This document shows, one piece after another, positions 17,945 to 26,849 of a stretch of 64,000 bases of DNA. The position numbers and the translations under genes are program-made. The stretch is from contig NZ_CP014862.1 in the NCBI RefSeq assembly GCF_002214585.1, positions 1,941,099 through 2,005,098 of the forward strand. The letters are read 5' to 3'. The stretch comes from Thermococcus profundus (lineage in GTDB: Archaea; Methanobacteriota_B; Thermococci; Thermococcales; Thermococcaceae). Numbering within the stretch: position 1 is the first letter of the stretch; each line of letters begins with the position of its first letter. A model generated the notes under the pieces. That model ran no database searches. It saw only the letters and a program-made list of their open reading frames with translations, and was not told the DNA's origin.

Positions 17945-18796
17945 ATGTTTGGAAAGATCCTATACCCTACCGACTTTTCCGACGTCTCACTTCATGCACT
18001 AAGGAACTGCATATCCGACGTGCTGCGTCTGGGGGTCAGAGAGCTTCACCTCGTTCACGTGATAGACATCACAGCCCTCGACTTTGAGGCGTTCTCGGTT
18101 CAAGAGATATACCGGGAAAAGATCTCCGAGCTCGCAGAGGAGCTGAGGAAGAGCGCTGGAGGGGAAGTTGAGATAGTAACGGACGTTCCGATAGGGATAC
18201 CCTCAGTGGAGATAGCGGAGTACGCGAACAGGGAAAACGTCGATCTCATCATCATTCCAAGCGCCGGGGAAAACATCTGGAGGAGAATGTTCATGGGGAG
18301 CACGGCATCCAACCTGGCCAGAACCTCAAAGAAGCCGGTCCTCATCCTCAAGTACAAGGAGAAGGGAGATGGAAAGTTTGAGCCTGCCTTTGGCCCCTGC
18401 GGGGAGATATTCAAAAGGCCCGTTATCGCCCTGGACTTCTCGAAGTGCTCCCTTCGGATCGTTCGGGAGATCAAGAAATTTGAAGAGGCCGTAGAAAGCG
18501 GGCTTCTCATTCACTCCGTCGACTACGGGAAGATAGATGAGCTCGAGCACAACATAGAGCTGGCCAAAGAAAACCTCAGAAAAACATCAAAGGCCTTCTC
18601 GAAGCCCCTGGAGATAGAGGTAACAGTAGGCACCGCTAGCCAGGCGATAATCGGAATGGCCCTTGCAAAGAAGGCCACGCTCATCGTCATGGGCAAGAAG
18701 GGAAGGAGCTTCATCAAAGACCTCCTCCTTGGGAGCACCGCCGAAAGGGTCATGAGGGACGCGAAAATGCCGGTGCTTTTAATCCCATGTGAGTGA
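17945..18796 (+). CDS. Tandem universal stress protein (UspA family)
   Basis: The 283 residues hold two Usp domains, about 1-140 and 158-283. The second has the complete ATP-binding pattern G-x2-G-x9-G-S-T (GKKG, then GST in LLLGSTAERVM). The first is degenerate: MGSTASN is kept, but the first glycine pair is GENIW, so only one site may bind nucleotide. The ATG is preceded by GGTGATCAC. Usp proteins are cytosolic stress or signalling proteins; a specific partner is not suggested by the neighbours. Confidence 0.9.
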   Translation: MFGKILYPTDFSDVSLHALRNCISDVLRLGVRELHLVHVIDITALDFEAFSVQEIYREKISELAEELRKSAGGEVEIVTDVPIGIPSVEIAEYANRENVDLIIIPSAGENIWRRMFMGSTASNLARTSKKPVLILKYKEKGDGKFEPAFGPCGEIFKRPVIALDFSKCSLRIVREIKKFEEAVESGLLIHSVDYGKIDELEHNIELAKENLRKTSKAFSKPLEIEVTVGTASQAIIGMALAKKATLIVMGKKGRSFIKDLLLGSTAERVMRDAKMPVLLIPCE

Positions 18797-18857
18797 GCTC
18801 AGACTGGAACGGCTTCCACATCAACTTCGGTAGCTACCCTGTTGCCATCATCGCTCA
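18793..18857 (-). ncRNA. Predicted C/D box sRNA (rRNA/tRNA 2'-O-methylation guide)
   Basis: Read on the minus strand the order is: C box ATGATGG (18851-18845), a guide, D'-like CCGA, C'-like TTGATGT, a second guide ending CCGTTCCAGT, and D box CTGA (18802-18799). TGAGC before the C box pairs with GCTCA after the D box, giving a 5-bp terminal stem that would form the K-turn bound by L7Ae. A clear TATA box lies about 23 bases upstream with no protein gene to serve. The C and D' boxes deviate by one base each. The 3' end overlaps the last bases of the convergent Usp gene. Targets were not identified. Confidence 0.72.
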
Positions 18858-18875
18858 AGAACCGTACTCTTCCAA

Positions 18876-18884
18876 TTTTATAAA
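18876..18884 (-). promoter_or_regulatory. TATA box of the C/D sRNA
   Basis: The minus strand reads TTTATAAAA, between the DUF99 stop and the predicted sRNA, about 23 bases before the sRNA 5' end. Confidence 0.6.
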
Positions 18885-18885
18885 G

Positions 18886-19473
18886 CTACTCCCTCGTGCT
18901 CTCCCCCCTCATGACGGCACTCGCGATCATGTGTGCCAATCGGAGAGGCTCGGGGATCAGCCCGGTTCTTGTGGTAACCCGGACTATCTCCGCGGCAGTT
19001 CTCTCGTCGATCCCAACCGCCTGAAGGTAAAGTCTGTCAGGAATGATCTCAACAAGGGGCGGGGCACTTCTGAGGAGGCGCATCCTACCCTCCGCGTCGG
19101 GAAAGTGCTTCCTAAGCGCCCTCTCCATTGCCGCCAGATCCGGCTTCTTCCTAACGACGACGACCACGGGGAGCCCGGTTTCCTCATGAAGCCTCTCAAG
19201 ATCGACGACGTTGAAGCCGCCGTAGGTTATTCCCTTGAGCATTAACACGCGAAGATCCTTAAAACGGGAAGAGACCACTGCATCCACCATCGCATCTGTA
19301 ACATCGGTTCCATCGACGGTTATCCAGCGCGAGAGAACCCCGACTACCTCCTGAGAACCCTTCATGAGGACGCCTATGAGGATCGTCTTTTCACGGCCGA
19401 GCTTGGAGGAAAAAGAAAACGTGCCGTCATCAAAGCCGAGGACGCGGATCTGAGGTTTGACCTTCCGGATCAT
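18886..19473 (-). CDS. DUF99 (UPF0215) family protein
   Basis: The 195-residue protein begins [20 protein letters not shown], the signature of the archaeal DUF99 family, and contains [17 protein letters not shown] and [12 protein letters not shown]. The family is related to the endonuclease V fold; its activity is not established. ATG 19473 overlaps the upstream cutA stop in an ATGA arrangement, so the two are co-translated; an eight-residue upstream extension lies within cutA and is unlikely. Confidence 0.9.
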   Translation of the reverse strand: MIRKVKPQIRVLGFDDGTFSFSSKLGREKTILIGVLMKGSQEVVGVLSRWITVDGTDVTDAMVDAVVSSRFKDLRVLMLKGITYGGFNVVDLERLHEETGLPVVVVVRKKPDLAAMERALRKHFPDAEGRMRLLRSAPPLVEIIPDRLYLQAVGIDERTAAEIVRVTTRTGLIPEPLRLAHMIASAVMRGESTRE

Positions 19474-19784
19474 TCGAAGAGCACCTTCCCCATCCATTCC
19501 GAGTACTCCCTGTTGAGTTTGTCAAGGTCTATCCTCGCTATCACTGGCACCTCGTAGGGGTGGAGCTCCTTTATGGCCTCCCTGAGTTCCTTCCACTTGC
19601 TCACCTCAGTCTTGAGGATGGCGCCCACCTCTTTGCCCTCCTCGATCTTTCCTTCCCACCAGTACATTGCCTCGTGTTCACGCATGTTGGCGCAGACTAT
19701 TAGCTTTCTCTGAAGAAGCTCCCTAACTATCCTCCTCGCGCTCTCCCAGTCGGGAAACGTTGTATAGACGAACACCGCCTCCAT
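19470..19784 (-). CDS. cutA: Divalent-cation tolerance protein CutA
   Basis: CutA1 is a small trimeric cytosolic protein associated with copper and other divalent metals. The sequence shows the family features [20 protein letters not shown], an internal [10 protein letters not shown] (Trp-Trp-x-Gly) and the C-terminal [12 protein letters not shown]. At 104 residues the length is normal. ATG 19784 follows GGTGGGAGC. A TATA-like TTTAAGC lies about 30 bases upstream. It is the first gene of a two-gene operon with DUF99. Confidence 0.95.
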   Translation of the reverse strand: MEAVFVYTTFPDWESARRIVRELLQRKLIVCANMREHEAMYWWEGKIEEGKEVGAILKTEVSKWKELREAIKELHPYEVPVIARIDLDKLNREYSEWMGKVLFE

Positions 19785-19853
19785 GCTCCCACCATCCAAG
19801 GATCGATGGATAAGCTTAAATCGGTTGCGGGAGTAATAACAGGGGGATGAGAG

Positions 19854-20129
19854 ATGGAGAGGATAAGGGCCCACCTTAAAATCTACGGCCGCGTTCAGGG
19901 GGTTGGCTTCAGATGGAGCATGCAGAGAGAGGCAAGAAAGCTGGGGGTAAGCGGATGGGTTCGGAATCTGCCGGACGGAACCGTTGAAGCTGTGGTAGAA
20001 GGGGACGAGGAGAGGGTGGAAGCCCTAATAGGGTGGGCGCACCAGGGGCCGTCTTCGGCCAGGGTAACGAGGGTGGAGATAAAGTGGGAGGAACCGGAGG
20101 GGCTTGAGGGCTTCAGAGTCGTTGGCTGA
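19854..20129 (+). CDS. acyP: Acylphosphatase
   Basis: A 91-residue enzyme that hydrolyses carboxyl-phosphate bonds of acylphosphates. It shows the phosphate-cradle motif [16 protein letters not shown], including the catalytic Arg, and [17 protein letters not shown] with the catalytic Asn. The start has GGGGATGAG just upstream. Its 3' end overlaps the convergent ACT-domain gene by 17 bases. Confidence 0.96.
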   Translation: MERIRAHLKIYGRVQGVGFRWSMQREARKLGVSGWVRNLPDGTVEAVVEGDEERVEALIGWAHQGPSSARVTRVEIKWEEPEGLEGFRVVG

Positions 20130-20706
20130 GGCGCTCGATGAGAACCCTCTTGGGGCAGTACTCTACCTCACAGTACTCGCACACGTACTTCTTTTTGTCC
20201 TTCTCCGGTGTGCGTATTATCAGCTTTCTAAAGCCCTCCGCTTCCTTGATCCTCACGAAGGCCTCAACCGGTAGCGTGCCGTCTATGACGATGTAGAGCT
20301 TGCTGGGCTCATCCCGGAGGTTCCTGCTGAAGACTTCCATGACGGGAACGCTGTGCTCGTGGAGGAGCTGGAGAACCCTGTGGAAGCCCTTCAGGTAGGA
20401 ATCCTTGTCGAGCTCTATCTCCAGCACTTCCCAGCCCATCAGGGGGGCGACGTCTATGAGGCTTGGAAGGGGATTCAGCCTCTCGAAGATGAGCTTGAGT
20501 GGATAGGTTTTCTCTATGTACTCGATTGTGTGATAGATTATCTTCCTGTTGACCCCTATGACCCGCGCAAGCTCGCTGATTGGCACCTCCACATCACGGA
20601 GGTATATCTTGCCGTTTTTAACCGAGAGACCGTTCTCAAAGAGAAACTCAGCCACCTTCCTCCTGGCCGGGTAATTTTTGAAGTACTCCTCAAGGATCAG
20701 CATCAT
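20113..20706 (-). CDS. ACT-domain regulator of amino acid metabolism (COG2150 type)
   Basis: The 197-residue protein has an N-terminal segment with a predicted helix-turn-helix ([22 protein letters not shown]), a central ACT-like region ([20 protein letters not shown]... [12 protein letters not shown]) and a C-terminal cysteine cluster with the order C-x2-C-x4-C in [17 protein letters not shown]. This matches the archaeal proteins annotated as predicted ACT-domain amino acid regulators. ATG 20706 follows AGGTGG with a 6-base spacer; longer readings are antisense to priL. A TATA box (GCTTAAATATC) lies near 20742-20752. The ligand is unknown. Confidence 0.85.
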   Translation of the reverse strand: MMLILEEYFKNYPARRKVAEFLFENGLSVKNGKIYLRDVEVPISELARVIGVNRKIIYHTIEYIEKTYPLKLIFERLNPLPSLIDVAPLMGWEVLEIELDKDSYLKGFHRVLQLLHEHSVPVMEVFSRNLRDEPSKLYIVIDGTLPVEAFVRIKEAEGFRKLIIRTPEKDKKKYVCEYCEVEYCPKRVLIERLSQRL

Positions 20707-20809
20707 TTTTGTCCACCTCTTACTCAAAGATGGGTAGAAATGGATATTTAAGCTTTTCCCCGAAAGTGTTTTATCCGGTTTCCACAACATCACCCAGGTG
20801 TACCTCGGA

Positions 20810-22012
20810 ATGCTCGACCCGTTCGGCAGGAAGGCCCGGGAAACAATAAGCGAGTTCGGTGGAATCGAGGACTTCCTCCTTAAAATCCCCGAGTACATTG
20901 ATATTGAGGAAGCCCTCCAGAGGGTCAGCTGGAAAGATGAACCCCCGGAAGACGTCTTAAATATGGAGGACTGGAAAGACCTCATGACGTTCTATGCCCT
21001 CCTTGGAGCACTCTCGATTTCCCCCTACGGATTTGAGATGGAGCTGGTAAGGGACAGAAACGTCGAGATCTACCTAAGACGGATCAGGGATAGCCAGAGC
21101 CTCGAGGAGCTCTCCCTCAACGTAAAGCGGGTGGATGAAAAGGAGATCCCTGAGAGGGACAGACTGATCCTGGAAAAGCTCGGGCACATGGAACTGGGGG
21201 ATGAGGAGAGGGAGAAGTTAAGGATAGCGTACAAGATGTGGCTCAGACACTTTCTCCCCCTCTGGGACGGCAACTTGAAGGGGATCTACATAAAGAACAG
21301 CTGGGCGTACCTGCGGAGAGACGACGTCCTGAGCCTCTGGAGAAAGGCTTTCGAGAGGAACATCGAGAGGGCCGTGAACCTCCTCTACGACCTGAGGGAC
21401 GATTTACCGGGTTTCTACTCGGAGCTCCACGAACGGCTGAGCGAACTGGCGAGGGAGCAGTTCAAGGAGAGGATAGAGGCGATTGGGTCCGTGGGTGCCG
21501 AGCCGCTCCGCTTTGACCTGTTCCCTCCCTGTGTTAGAAGGGCCCTGTCCGGCGTTGGAAGCGGGCTGAGAAACTACGCGATAACCGTGCTCTTAACGAG
21601 CTTCCTGAGCTACGCTAGGATCTGTCCAAACCCACCGAGAAGAAACGTTAGGATAAAGGATTGCGTGAAGGATCTAAGCGTCATCGAGAGGGAGATTCTT
21701 CCGCTAATAATAGAGGCCGGGAACCGCTGCTCACCGCCTCTGTTCGAAGACCAGCCGAACGAGATAAAGAACATCTGGTACCACCTAGGCTTCGGCTTCA
21801 CTGAAAAGCCGAGCATAGAGGACAGCGGGAACACTACATGGTACTTCCCCCCGAACTGCGATAAGATACGGGCCAACGCACCGGAGCTTTGCAGGCCAGA
21901 TCGGTTCTGCAGGGGGATAAAGAACCCGCTGACGTACTACCTCAAGAGGCTCTATATCGAGCGCAGGAAAGGCGAGGGAAAGAAAGAAGGAAAAGGTGAG
22001 GAAAATGAGTGA
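20810..22012 (+). CDS. priL: DNA primase large subunit PriL
   Basis: PriL partners PriS to make RNA/DNA primers at the replication fork. The start MLDPFGRKARETISEFGG matches the archaeal family. The C-terminal domain has the four iron-sulfur cluster cysteines: FPPCVRRAL, the RCSPPLF cysteine, NCDKIR and the LCRPDRFCRG pair. Length 400 is normal. ATG 20810 is preferred over GTG 20798 because it gives the conserved N-terminus. The last 8 bases overlap priS. Confidence 0.95.
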   Translation: MLDPFGRKARETISEFGGIEDFLLKIPEYIDIEEALQRVSWKDEPPEDVLNMEDWKDLMTFYALLGALSISPYGFEMELVRDRNVEIYLRRIRDSQSLEELSLNVKRVDEKEIPERDRLILEKLGHMELGDEEREKLRIAYKMWLRHFLPLWDGNLKGIYIKNSWAYLRRDDVLSLWRKAFERNIERAVNLLYDLRDDLPGFYSELHERLSELAREQFKERIEAIGSVGAEPLRFDLFPPCVRRALSGVGSGLRNYAITVLLTSFLSYARICPNPPRRNVRIKDCVKDLSVIEREILPLIIEAGNRCSPPLFEDQPNEIKNIWYHLGFGFTEKPSIEDSGNTTWYFPPNCDKIRANAPELCRPDRFCRGIKNPLTYYLKRLYIERRKGEGKKEGKGEENE

Positions 22013-23045
22013 ACTCTTCAGGGAGGCGAGGCCAGAGGAACGGCGGGAGTACTACCGGAGGGAATGGAGCGCCAAAAGGCTCCCGGATTTCATCCTCGAA
22101 ACCCTTGAGAACAGGGAGTTTGGCTTTGACCACACCGGTGAGGGACCGAGCGACAGGAAGAACGAGTTCCACGACATCAGAGATCTTGAGGACTACGTAA
22201 AGGCCACCGCCCCCTACGCCATCTTCTCAAGCGTCGCCCTCTACGAGAACCCCCGGGAGATGAGCGGATGGCTGGGAGCCGAGCTGGTCTTCGACATAGA
22301 CGCAAAGGACCTGCCCCTGAGGCGCTGTCAGGGAGAACATCCCAGCGGGCAGGTGTGCCCCATCTGCCTTGAGGACGCGAAGGAGCTCGCGCGCGATACC
22401 CTGATCGTTTTAAAGGAGGACTTCGGCTTTGAAGACGTCCATGTGGTATATTCGGGAAGGGGGTATCACATCAGGGTTCTAGACGACTGGGCCCTCGACC
22501 TGGACGCAAAGGCGAGGGAAAAAATCCTCTCCTACGTAAGCGCCGCTGAGGAGGTAACATTCGACGACCTCAGGGAGAGAAAGGTGATGCTCTCATCCGG
22601 CTACTTCCGGGTTTTCAGACTCCGCTTTGGGTACTTCATAAAGAGGGCAAGCCCCAACCACCTCCTCAACATCGGCCTCAAAAAGGGTCAGGCCGAGAGG
22701 ATAATCGAAAAAAAGGAGGAGATATACGAGGGCTTCGTCAGAAACGCCCTCCTCACAGCTTTTCCCCAGGGCGTAGGATATAAAACACTGATCAAGCTGT
22801 TTGCCCTCTCCAGTACTTTCTCGAAGGCGTACTTCGACGGCAAAGTTACGATAGACGTGAAGAGGATCCTTAGGGTTCCATCGAGCCTCCATTCCAAAGT
22901 TGGACTGGTGACCACGTACATAGGTCCGGACGAGCGGAAACTGAAGCGCTTCAACCCGTTTGAGGACGCGGTTCCAGAGTTCAGGCACAGGGAAGTGAAG
23001 GAAGCCTACCAGCTGTGGCTAGAAGAGCACGGGGATGAAACATGA
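22005..23045 (+). CDS. priS: DNA primase catalytic small subunit PriS
   Basis: This is the catalytic subunit of archaeal primase. The metal-binding D-x-D is in ELVFDIDAKDL and the third acidic residue is probably in FNPFEDAVPEF. The zinc knuckle is C-x4-H-x6-C-x2-C (RRCQGEHPSGQVCPICL). The SGRGYHIRV segment is the conserved nucleotide-binding S-G-x-G-x-H motif. ATG 22005 follows AGGTGA; GTG 21996 would add three residues. The stop overlaps the next gene's ATG (ATGA), so priL, priS and the transporter form one operon. Confidence 0.96.
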   Translation: MSELFREARPEERREYYRREWSAKRLPDFILETLENREFGFDHTGEGPSDRKNEFHDIRDLEDYVKATAPYAIFSSVALYENPREMSGWLGAELVFDIDAKDLPLRRCQGEHPSGQVCPICLEDAKELARDTLIVLKEDFGFEDVHVVYSGRGYHIRVLDDWALDLDAKAREKILSYVSAAEEVTFDDLRERKVMLSSGYFRVFRLRFGYFIKRASPNHLLNIGLKKGQAERIIEKKEEIYEGFVRNALLTAFPQGVGYKTLIKLFALSSTFSKAYFDGKVTIDVKRILRVPSSLHSKVGLVTTYIGPDERKLKRFNPFEDAVPEFRHREVKEAYQLWLEEHGDET

Positions 23046-23899
23046 ACGGTCGAGCTAAAATAGCGGTTTCCATGCTCATATGGGGTAGTGTAGGAATTTT
23101 TGGAAGATTTTCAGGCCTGTCAGGTCTGGGAGTGGCCTTCGCAAGAGTTTCCCTTGGAGCCCTCGTCCTCGTCGGGATAATAGAAATCTTAGAGAGAAAC
23201 AAACTCCCTGATCTCCTCACACTCTTCAGAAGGCGGTGGAAATCCCTCCTGGCCCTTGGAGCGGCTTTAGGCCTTAACTGGGCGTTTCTCTTCACAGCCT
23301 TCAACTACACGACCATAGCTAATGCCGTCCTCGTGTATTACACGGCCCCAGTTATAGCGACACTAATTTCGTGGCGCTTCCTTGGTGAGGAGATGAACGC
23401 GAAGAGGTGGGGGCTGATCGGCCTAGCCTTCCTCGGGCTGGTACTCATAATGAGCGGCCAGGAGGTAAATCTGGGCAATAGGGACTTTACCGGAATAGTT
23501 CTGGCTCTCATCGCGGCCTTCTTCTACGCCCTCATTCCGAACTTCGGCAGATCCCTAAGGGACGTCGATGGGAAGGTTTTAACCCTCCTCCAGCTGGCTA
23601 TAGCTTCCATCGTCCTCGCACCGTTCGTGGCCGTTCAGAATACGGGAAATCCAGTCTGGTGGGCGATTCTCGTCCTCGTGCTGGTTCACACGGTCCTGGC
23701 GTTGTTCCTCTACATGGACGGGCTAAAAGAGGTTGAGGTGAACGAGGCAGCTTTGCTGAGCTACCTAGACCCAATGAGCGCCGTCGTCTATGCTTTTTTA
23801 GTCTTTGGCGAGGTTCCGGGGATTAGAACCGTCTTGGGCGGGGGACTCATACTTCTCGCTTCTGCGCTCGATGTTGTGAATAGGGCGAGGGGGCCGTAG
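23042..23899 (+). CDS. EamA/DMT-family transporter
   Basis: A 285-residue protein with ten hydrophobic segments in two EamA repeats. The first repeat contains NYTTIANAVLVYYTAPVIA and the second EVEVNEAALLSYLDPMSAVV, which are family hallmarks. Its ATG overlaps the priS stop. The last 17 bases overlap the 3' strand of the P1 helix of the convergently transcribed RNase P RNA. The substrate is unknown; the link with primase appears to be only operonic. Confidence 0.88.
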   Translation: MNGRAKIAVSMLIWGSVGIFGRFSGLSGLGVAFARVSLGALVLVGIIEILERNKLPDLLTLFRRRWKSLLALGAALGLNWAFLFTAFNYTTIANAVLVYYTAPVIATLISWRFLGEEMNAKRWGLIGLAFLGLVLIMSGQEVNLGNRDFTGIVLALIAAFFYALIPNFGRSLRDVDGKVLTLLQLAIASIVLAPFVAVQNTGNPVWWAILVLVLVHTVLALFLYMDGLKEVEVNEAALLSYLDPMSAVVYAFLVFGEVPGIRTVLGGGLILLASALDVVNRARGP

Positions 23900-24209
23900 C
23901 CCGCCTTCTGTATCAAGGGGGCATTCGACTGAGCGGCCTACCACGGGGCTCACACCGGGAACTCATCGCCCCTTCCTCGGCCTTGCACCCCGCGGGACGG
24001 CCGTTTCACCGCATCCCCCGGGATCGTCTGCGGGTTAGCTCGGGCGCCGTCGCCGGGCCCTTCGCCGCTTTCATCCACATCCCCCGGAGGCCGTGTCGTT
24101 TCTGCGCCGTTGCCCCGCCTCTCGGCGGGTGCCTTGCGGCACCGCGGCCCCGGTGCGGTGGGCGGAACTTCCTCGGGAGCACCCCGAGGGCCCCCGACCC
24201 CCTCGCCTG
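23883..24209 (-). ncRNA. rnpB: RNase P RNA (archaeal type)
   Basis: Read on the minus strand this GC-rich stretch has the conserved RNase P blocks: GAGGAAGTTCCGCCCACC near the 5' side, CAGAAACGACACGGCC, GGTGAAACGGCCGTCCC, and the universal ACAGAAGGCGGGCTAC near the 3' end. The P1 helix is exact: GGCGAGGGGG (24207-24198) pairs with CCCCCTCGCC (23893-23884). A TATA box at 24231-24239 places the start near 24209. The RNA cleaves the 5' leader from pre-tRNAs with the Rpp proteins. The exact ends are inferred. Confidence 0.94.
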
Positions 24210-24230
24210 ACGGAAGTTAGAAGAAGAGGG

Positions 24231-24239
24231 ATAAAAAGG
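24231..24239 (-). promoter_or_regulatory. rnpB: TATA box of RNase P RNA
   Basis: The minus strand reads CCTTTTTAT, about 25 bases before the P1 helix and just after the upstream surface-protein stop, so rnpB has its own promoter. Confidence 0.6.
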
Positions 24240-24244
24240 TTTGG

Positions 24245-25927
24245 TCACTTCTTTTTCTTCCTCGTCTTTGCAACGGGCCTTCTCCTGAACTTCCTTGGGA
24301 GCTCGCGGTTCTCAATGAACTTCGGGAGCTTTGGCCTCTTGAACCTGCCGAGTGGAGAGCGGCGTTTGGGCTTCGGCTTCGTTCTGGGCTTTCTAGCCCG
24401 CTCCCACGGGCTTACATAGCCCTCCTCTCCACGGGAACCGAGGAAGAGGCCAGCCAGTATAACAGCGATGATAAAGATCAGACCTGCTACAAGGACAGCC
24501 TTTTCGTCATTCCCACCCCCTCCTCCTTCAACCGCTTCCCCGCTAGTATTCACGGGAGAAGACGAAGGCGATGGCTGTGCGGCGGGAGGTACAAACAGAG
24601 AACCCGAACGCCTGTCGAACTCAGTTCCATCCTCACCGAGCAGGAGGAAGGTATAGCTTACTGTGGTATTCCTGGGAACTTTGAACTCGAATTCTTTCTC
24701 TTCTTCGCCCGGATCAACAACAATAGATTCAGAGTCAGAGTACAAAATGGCGTTCCCCCCGCTCATGTTGTAGTAGAGGCGGAGGTCGAAGGGCAGGGAA
24801 TTTGGATTCACTATCGAGACGTTCACCTGGAGCGTGTCCCCCCTGGGTGAGGCAGAGATCTTCTCAAAGTACGGGTACTCAAGAACGGTGTACTCTGCTG
24901 TGGAGCTAGCGAGGACCCTTCGGCCGTAGGAGATGCTAGCCTTCAGGGTGATCTCACCGGAAACGTTCGTTGGAAGGTTCAGCTCAAAAACGTTGGTGCC
25001 CGGCTTAATAAGCAGGGGGTTTTTGTAGCTCCAGATTTCGGAGCCCTCTTTCAGAGCCGAGACGGAGAGATTGAGATCAATGCTCCTCTCAGAGATTATG
25101 GTGGCATATCCTTTGAGGGGCTTCCCCTTGATAACGGAGTCGTGGGCAATGGAGACGTTCATGTAGTCAATCCCAGTGGAGAGGCCTATAACCTTCCAAA
25201 AGCCCTCGGAGCCCCTTAGGGATTCTACCGTGAGGCTGAGGTTGTATTTCCCAGAAGGCCAGTCCCATCCAAAGGGCACCCTGAACTCCACATCCCCTGG
25301 TCCCGGGGGCATAACAAGGTTCGTGGAGTTTTGGAAGACAGCTGCACCACTCTCAAGTGAGGTGAGGTTTAATGAAACCAAGACGCCTTCCGGGTGTCTT
25401 CCTATGTTCTTCACATGGGCGATGACCAAAAGGGTCTCCCCGTTGAATGGATTGAGCCCCGACTTCGGCCTCTCAAGAACGCGAAGTTCAACGGACTTGA
25501 GAACCACAGGGTTGAGGCTCACCCTCACGGGAACCTCAAGGGACAGGGTGTGGATAGACCCATCCTCAGCCATGGCCCTGAAGTTCAGAATCAGTGTGTA
25601 GATCCCGGGAGAAACCTCGGGAGAGAGGGAAACGTTGAACGGTATCTCCTGGACCTCCCCGGCCTTCCAGTCCTTGAAGATCGTGTAAGCGGGCGTGAAG
25701 TTCAGGGATCCCACCGGAAGCCCCCCTGTCGAGTAGCCGGTGTAAACCACCGCGGTGAAGTTTAAACCTGCGAGGTTCAGCGCACTTATGGTGTCCGACG
25801 TTTCCTCCCCAGGAAGCAATATGAGGACGTCACTGGTTTTAAGTCCCGGGGACTGGGAAGCAGAAGAGACGTGGGGAATGAGAAGAACCGAAACGATGAT
25901 TACGGAAAGAATTACAGCCTTCTTCAT
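24245..25927 (-). CDS. Secreted, C-terminally membrane-anchored surface protein with a basic tail
   Basis: The 560-residue protein has a signal peptide (about residues 1-23, ending HVSSAS), an external beta-rich region with NPVVLKSVELRVLERP and similar NEW3/CARDB-like beta-sandwich segments, a Pro/Ser and Gly linker (about 455-480), one membrane segment (AVLVAGLIFIIAVILAGLFL) and an unusual cytoplasmic tail of about 65 residues that is very rich in Arg, Lys and Pro and ends KTRKKKK. Many N-x-S/T sequons occur. ATG 25927 follows GGTGGTG; a TATA box (ATTTTTAAG) lies near 25975-25985. No enzyme motif is seen. The tail could bind nucleic acid, ribosomes or lipid head groups; that is speculation. 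Confidence 0.82.
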   Translation of the reverse strand: MKKAVILSVIIVSVLLIPHVSSASQSPGLKTSDVLILLPGEETSDTISALNLAGLNFTAVVYTGYSTGGLPVGSLNFTPAYTIFKDWKAGEVQEIPFNVSLSPEVSPGIYTLILNFRAMAEDGSIHTLSLEVPVRVSLNPVVLKSVELRVLERPKSGLNPFNGETLLVIAHVKNIGRHPEGVLVSLNLTSLESGAAVFQNSTNLVMPPGPGDVEFRVPFGWDWPSGKYNLSLTVESLRGSEGFWKVIGLSTGIDYMNVSIAHDSVIKGKPLKGYATIISERSIDLNLSVSALKEGSEIWSYKNPLLIKPGTNVFELNLPTNVSGEITLKASISYGRRVLASSTAEYTVLEYPYFEKISASPRGDTLQVNVSIVNPNSLPFDLRLYYNMSGGNAILYSDSESIVVDPGEEEKEFEFKVPRNTTVSYTFLLLGEDGTEFDRRSGSLFVPPAAQPSPSSSPVNTSGEAVEGGGGGNDEKAVLVAGLIFIIAVILAGLFLGSRGEEGYVSPWERARKPRTKPKPKRRSPLGRFKRPKLPKFIENRELPRKFRRRPVAKTRKKKK

Positions 25928-26017
25928 ACGTAGCACCACCGGGTTGTTCTGAATCATGATAATAAGAGGCCCACAACTTAAAAATATTTCGAGAGGCCCC
26001 TGAGAAGTATAAACAAG

Positions 26018-26293
26018 CTAGAGAGAGGAATAAATCAAAAACACGCCGACCAGCATCAGTAGAATCGATCCAAAAAGCCCAAGGCGGTATATCCAGTTAG
26101 AGCGAAACTGGGGATAGACAATAGCGTGAACGATTAAAAGCATCAACCCGTAGAGTGCCGAAAACACCCCCAGTGCGAGGGTGATGCTTATCCTTAGAAC
26201 GAAGAGGAGCCCCAGAACGGCCCCCACAAACACCGAGATATGGGGAATCGTGAAAGTGTAGTAATCCCGAAGGATTCTCGTTTTCTCGTCCAT
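26018..26293 (-). CDS. Small three-segment membrane protein, function unknown
   Basis: A 91-residue protein with a soluble N-terminus (MDEKTRILRDYYTF) and three hydrophobic segments (about residues 15-35, 38-58 and 67-90). ATG 26293 has GGAG 8 bases upstream; ATG 26299 would touch the preceding stop. It is translationally linked to the upstream DUF61 gene. Family not recognised. Confidence 0.7.
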   Translation of the reverse strand: MDEKTRILRDYYTFTIPHISVFVGAVLGLLFVLRISITLALGVFSALYGLMLLIVHAIVYPQFRSNWIYRLGLFGSILLMLVGVFLIYSSL

Positions 26294-26298
26294 TCCCA

Positions 26299-26721
26299 TC
26301 ACTCCGATATGAAAGCGTAAGTTGTGGCAGTGGGGAGGATCCTCCGTATCCTTGGAAGGAGGTATCGGGGGTACCTCCCCTCTTCCCTCTCGTTAAGGGG
26401 GTCGAACTGCTCAAAAATTTTGTCCACAACCTTGACCGCGAGCCTGCCCCGAACCCTAAAGTACCCCCTGTCAACAGTGCTTATCTCCAGAACTATGGGT
26501 AACCTCAGCCTGTCCGCCTCCCCTGGATCGAGAAGCGAAGCAAGATATTGGAGCTCCGACCTTTTAAAATAGTGCCTGCTACCGTCCCTCAGCAAGACAC
26601 TCGGATCGTCCATACCCAGAAGCTCAGAAAGGCTGACCCTCTCCCTCGGGAGGTGGAGGTTTATCCTGAAGATCTCCCTCTTCAATACATCCTCAGCGGT
26701 CGGCATGGGCGCACTTCTCAT
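26299..26721 (-). CDS. DUF61 (UPF0216) family protein
   Basis: The 140-residue soluble protein has the family core LKREIFRINLHLPRERVSLS, then LRDGSRHYFKRSELQYLASLL. Its function is not established. The start at 26721 could instead be ATG 26706 (MPTAEDVLKR), which begins nearer the conserved region. The AT-rich upstream sequence contains TTTTTTAAAATG-like promoter elements and separates it from divergent glnA. Confidence 0.85.
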   Translation of the reverse strand: MRSAPMPTAEDVLKREIFRINLHLPRERVSLSELLGMDDPSVLLRDGSRHYFKRSELQYLASLLDPGEADRLRLPIVLEISTVDRGYFRVRGRLAVKVVDKIFEQFDPLNEREEGRYPRYLLPRIRRILPTATTYAFISE

Positions 26722-26849
26722 TCATCCCTGAAAAACCTTGGTTGACATGTTTATGACTATTTTATCATTTTAAAAAAGAACTTTAAACATTTTTAAATTA
26801 AAGAGCGATGGGAGGATGACCTGTTGACGATCCGACAAAAAATCAAACA

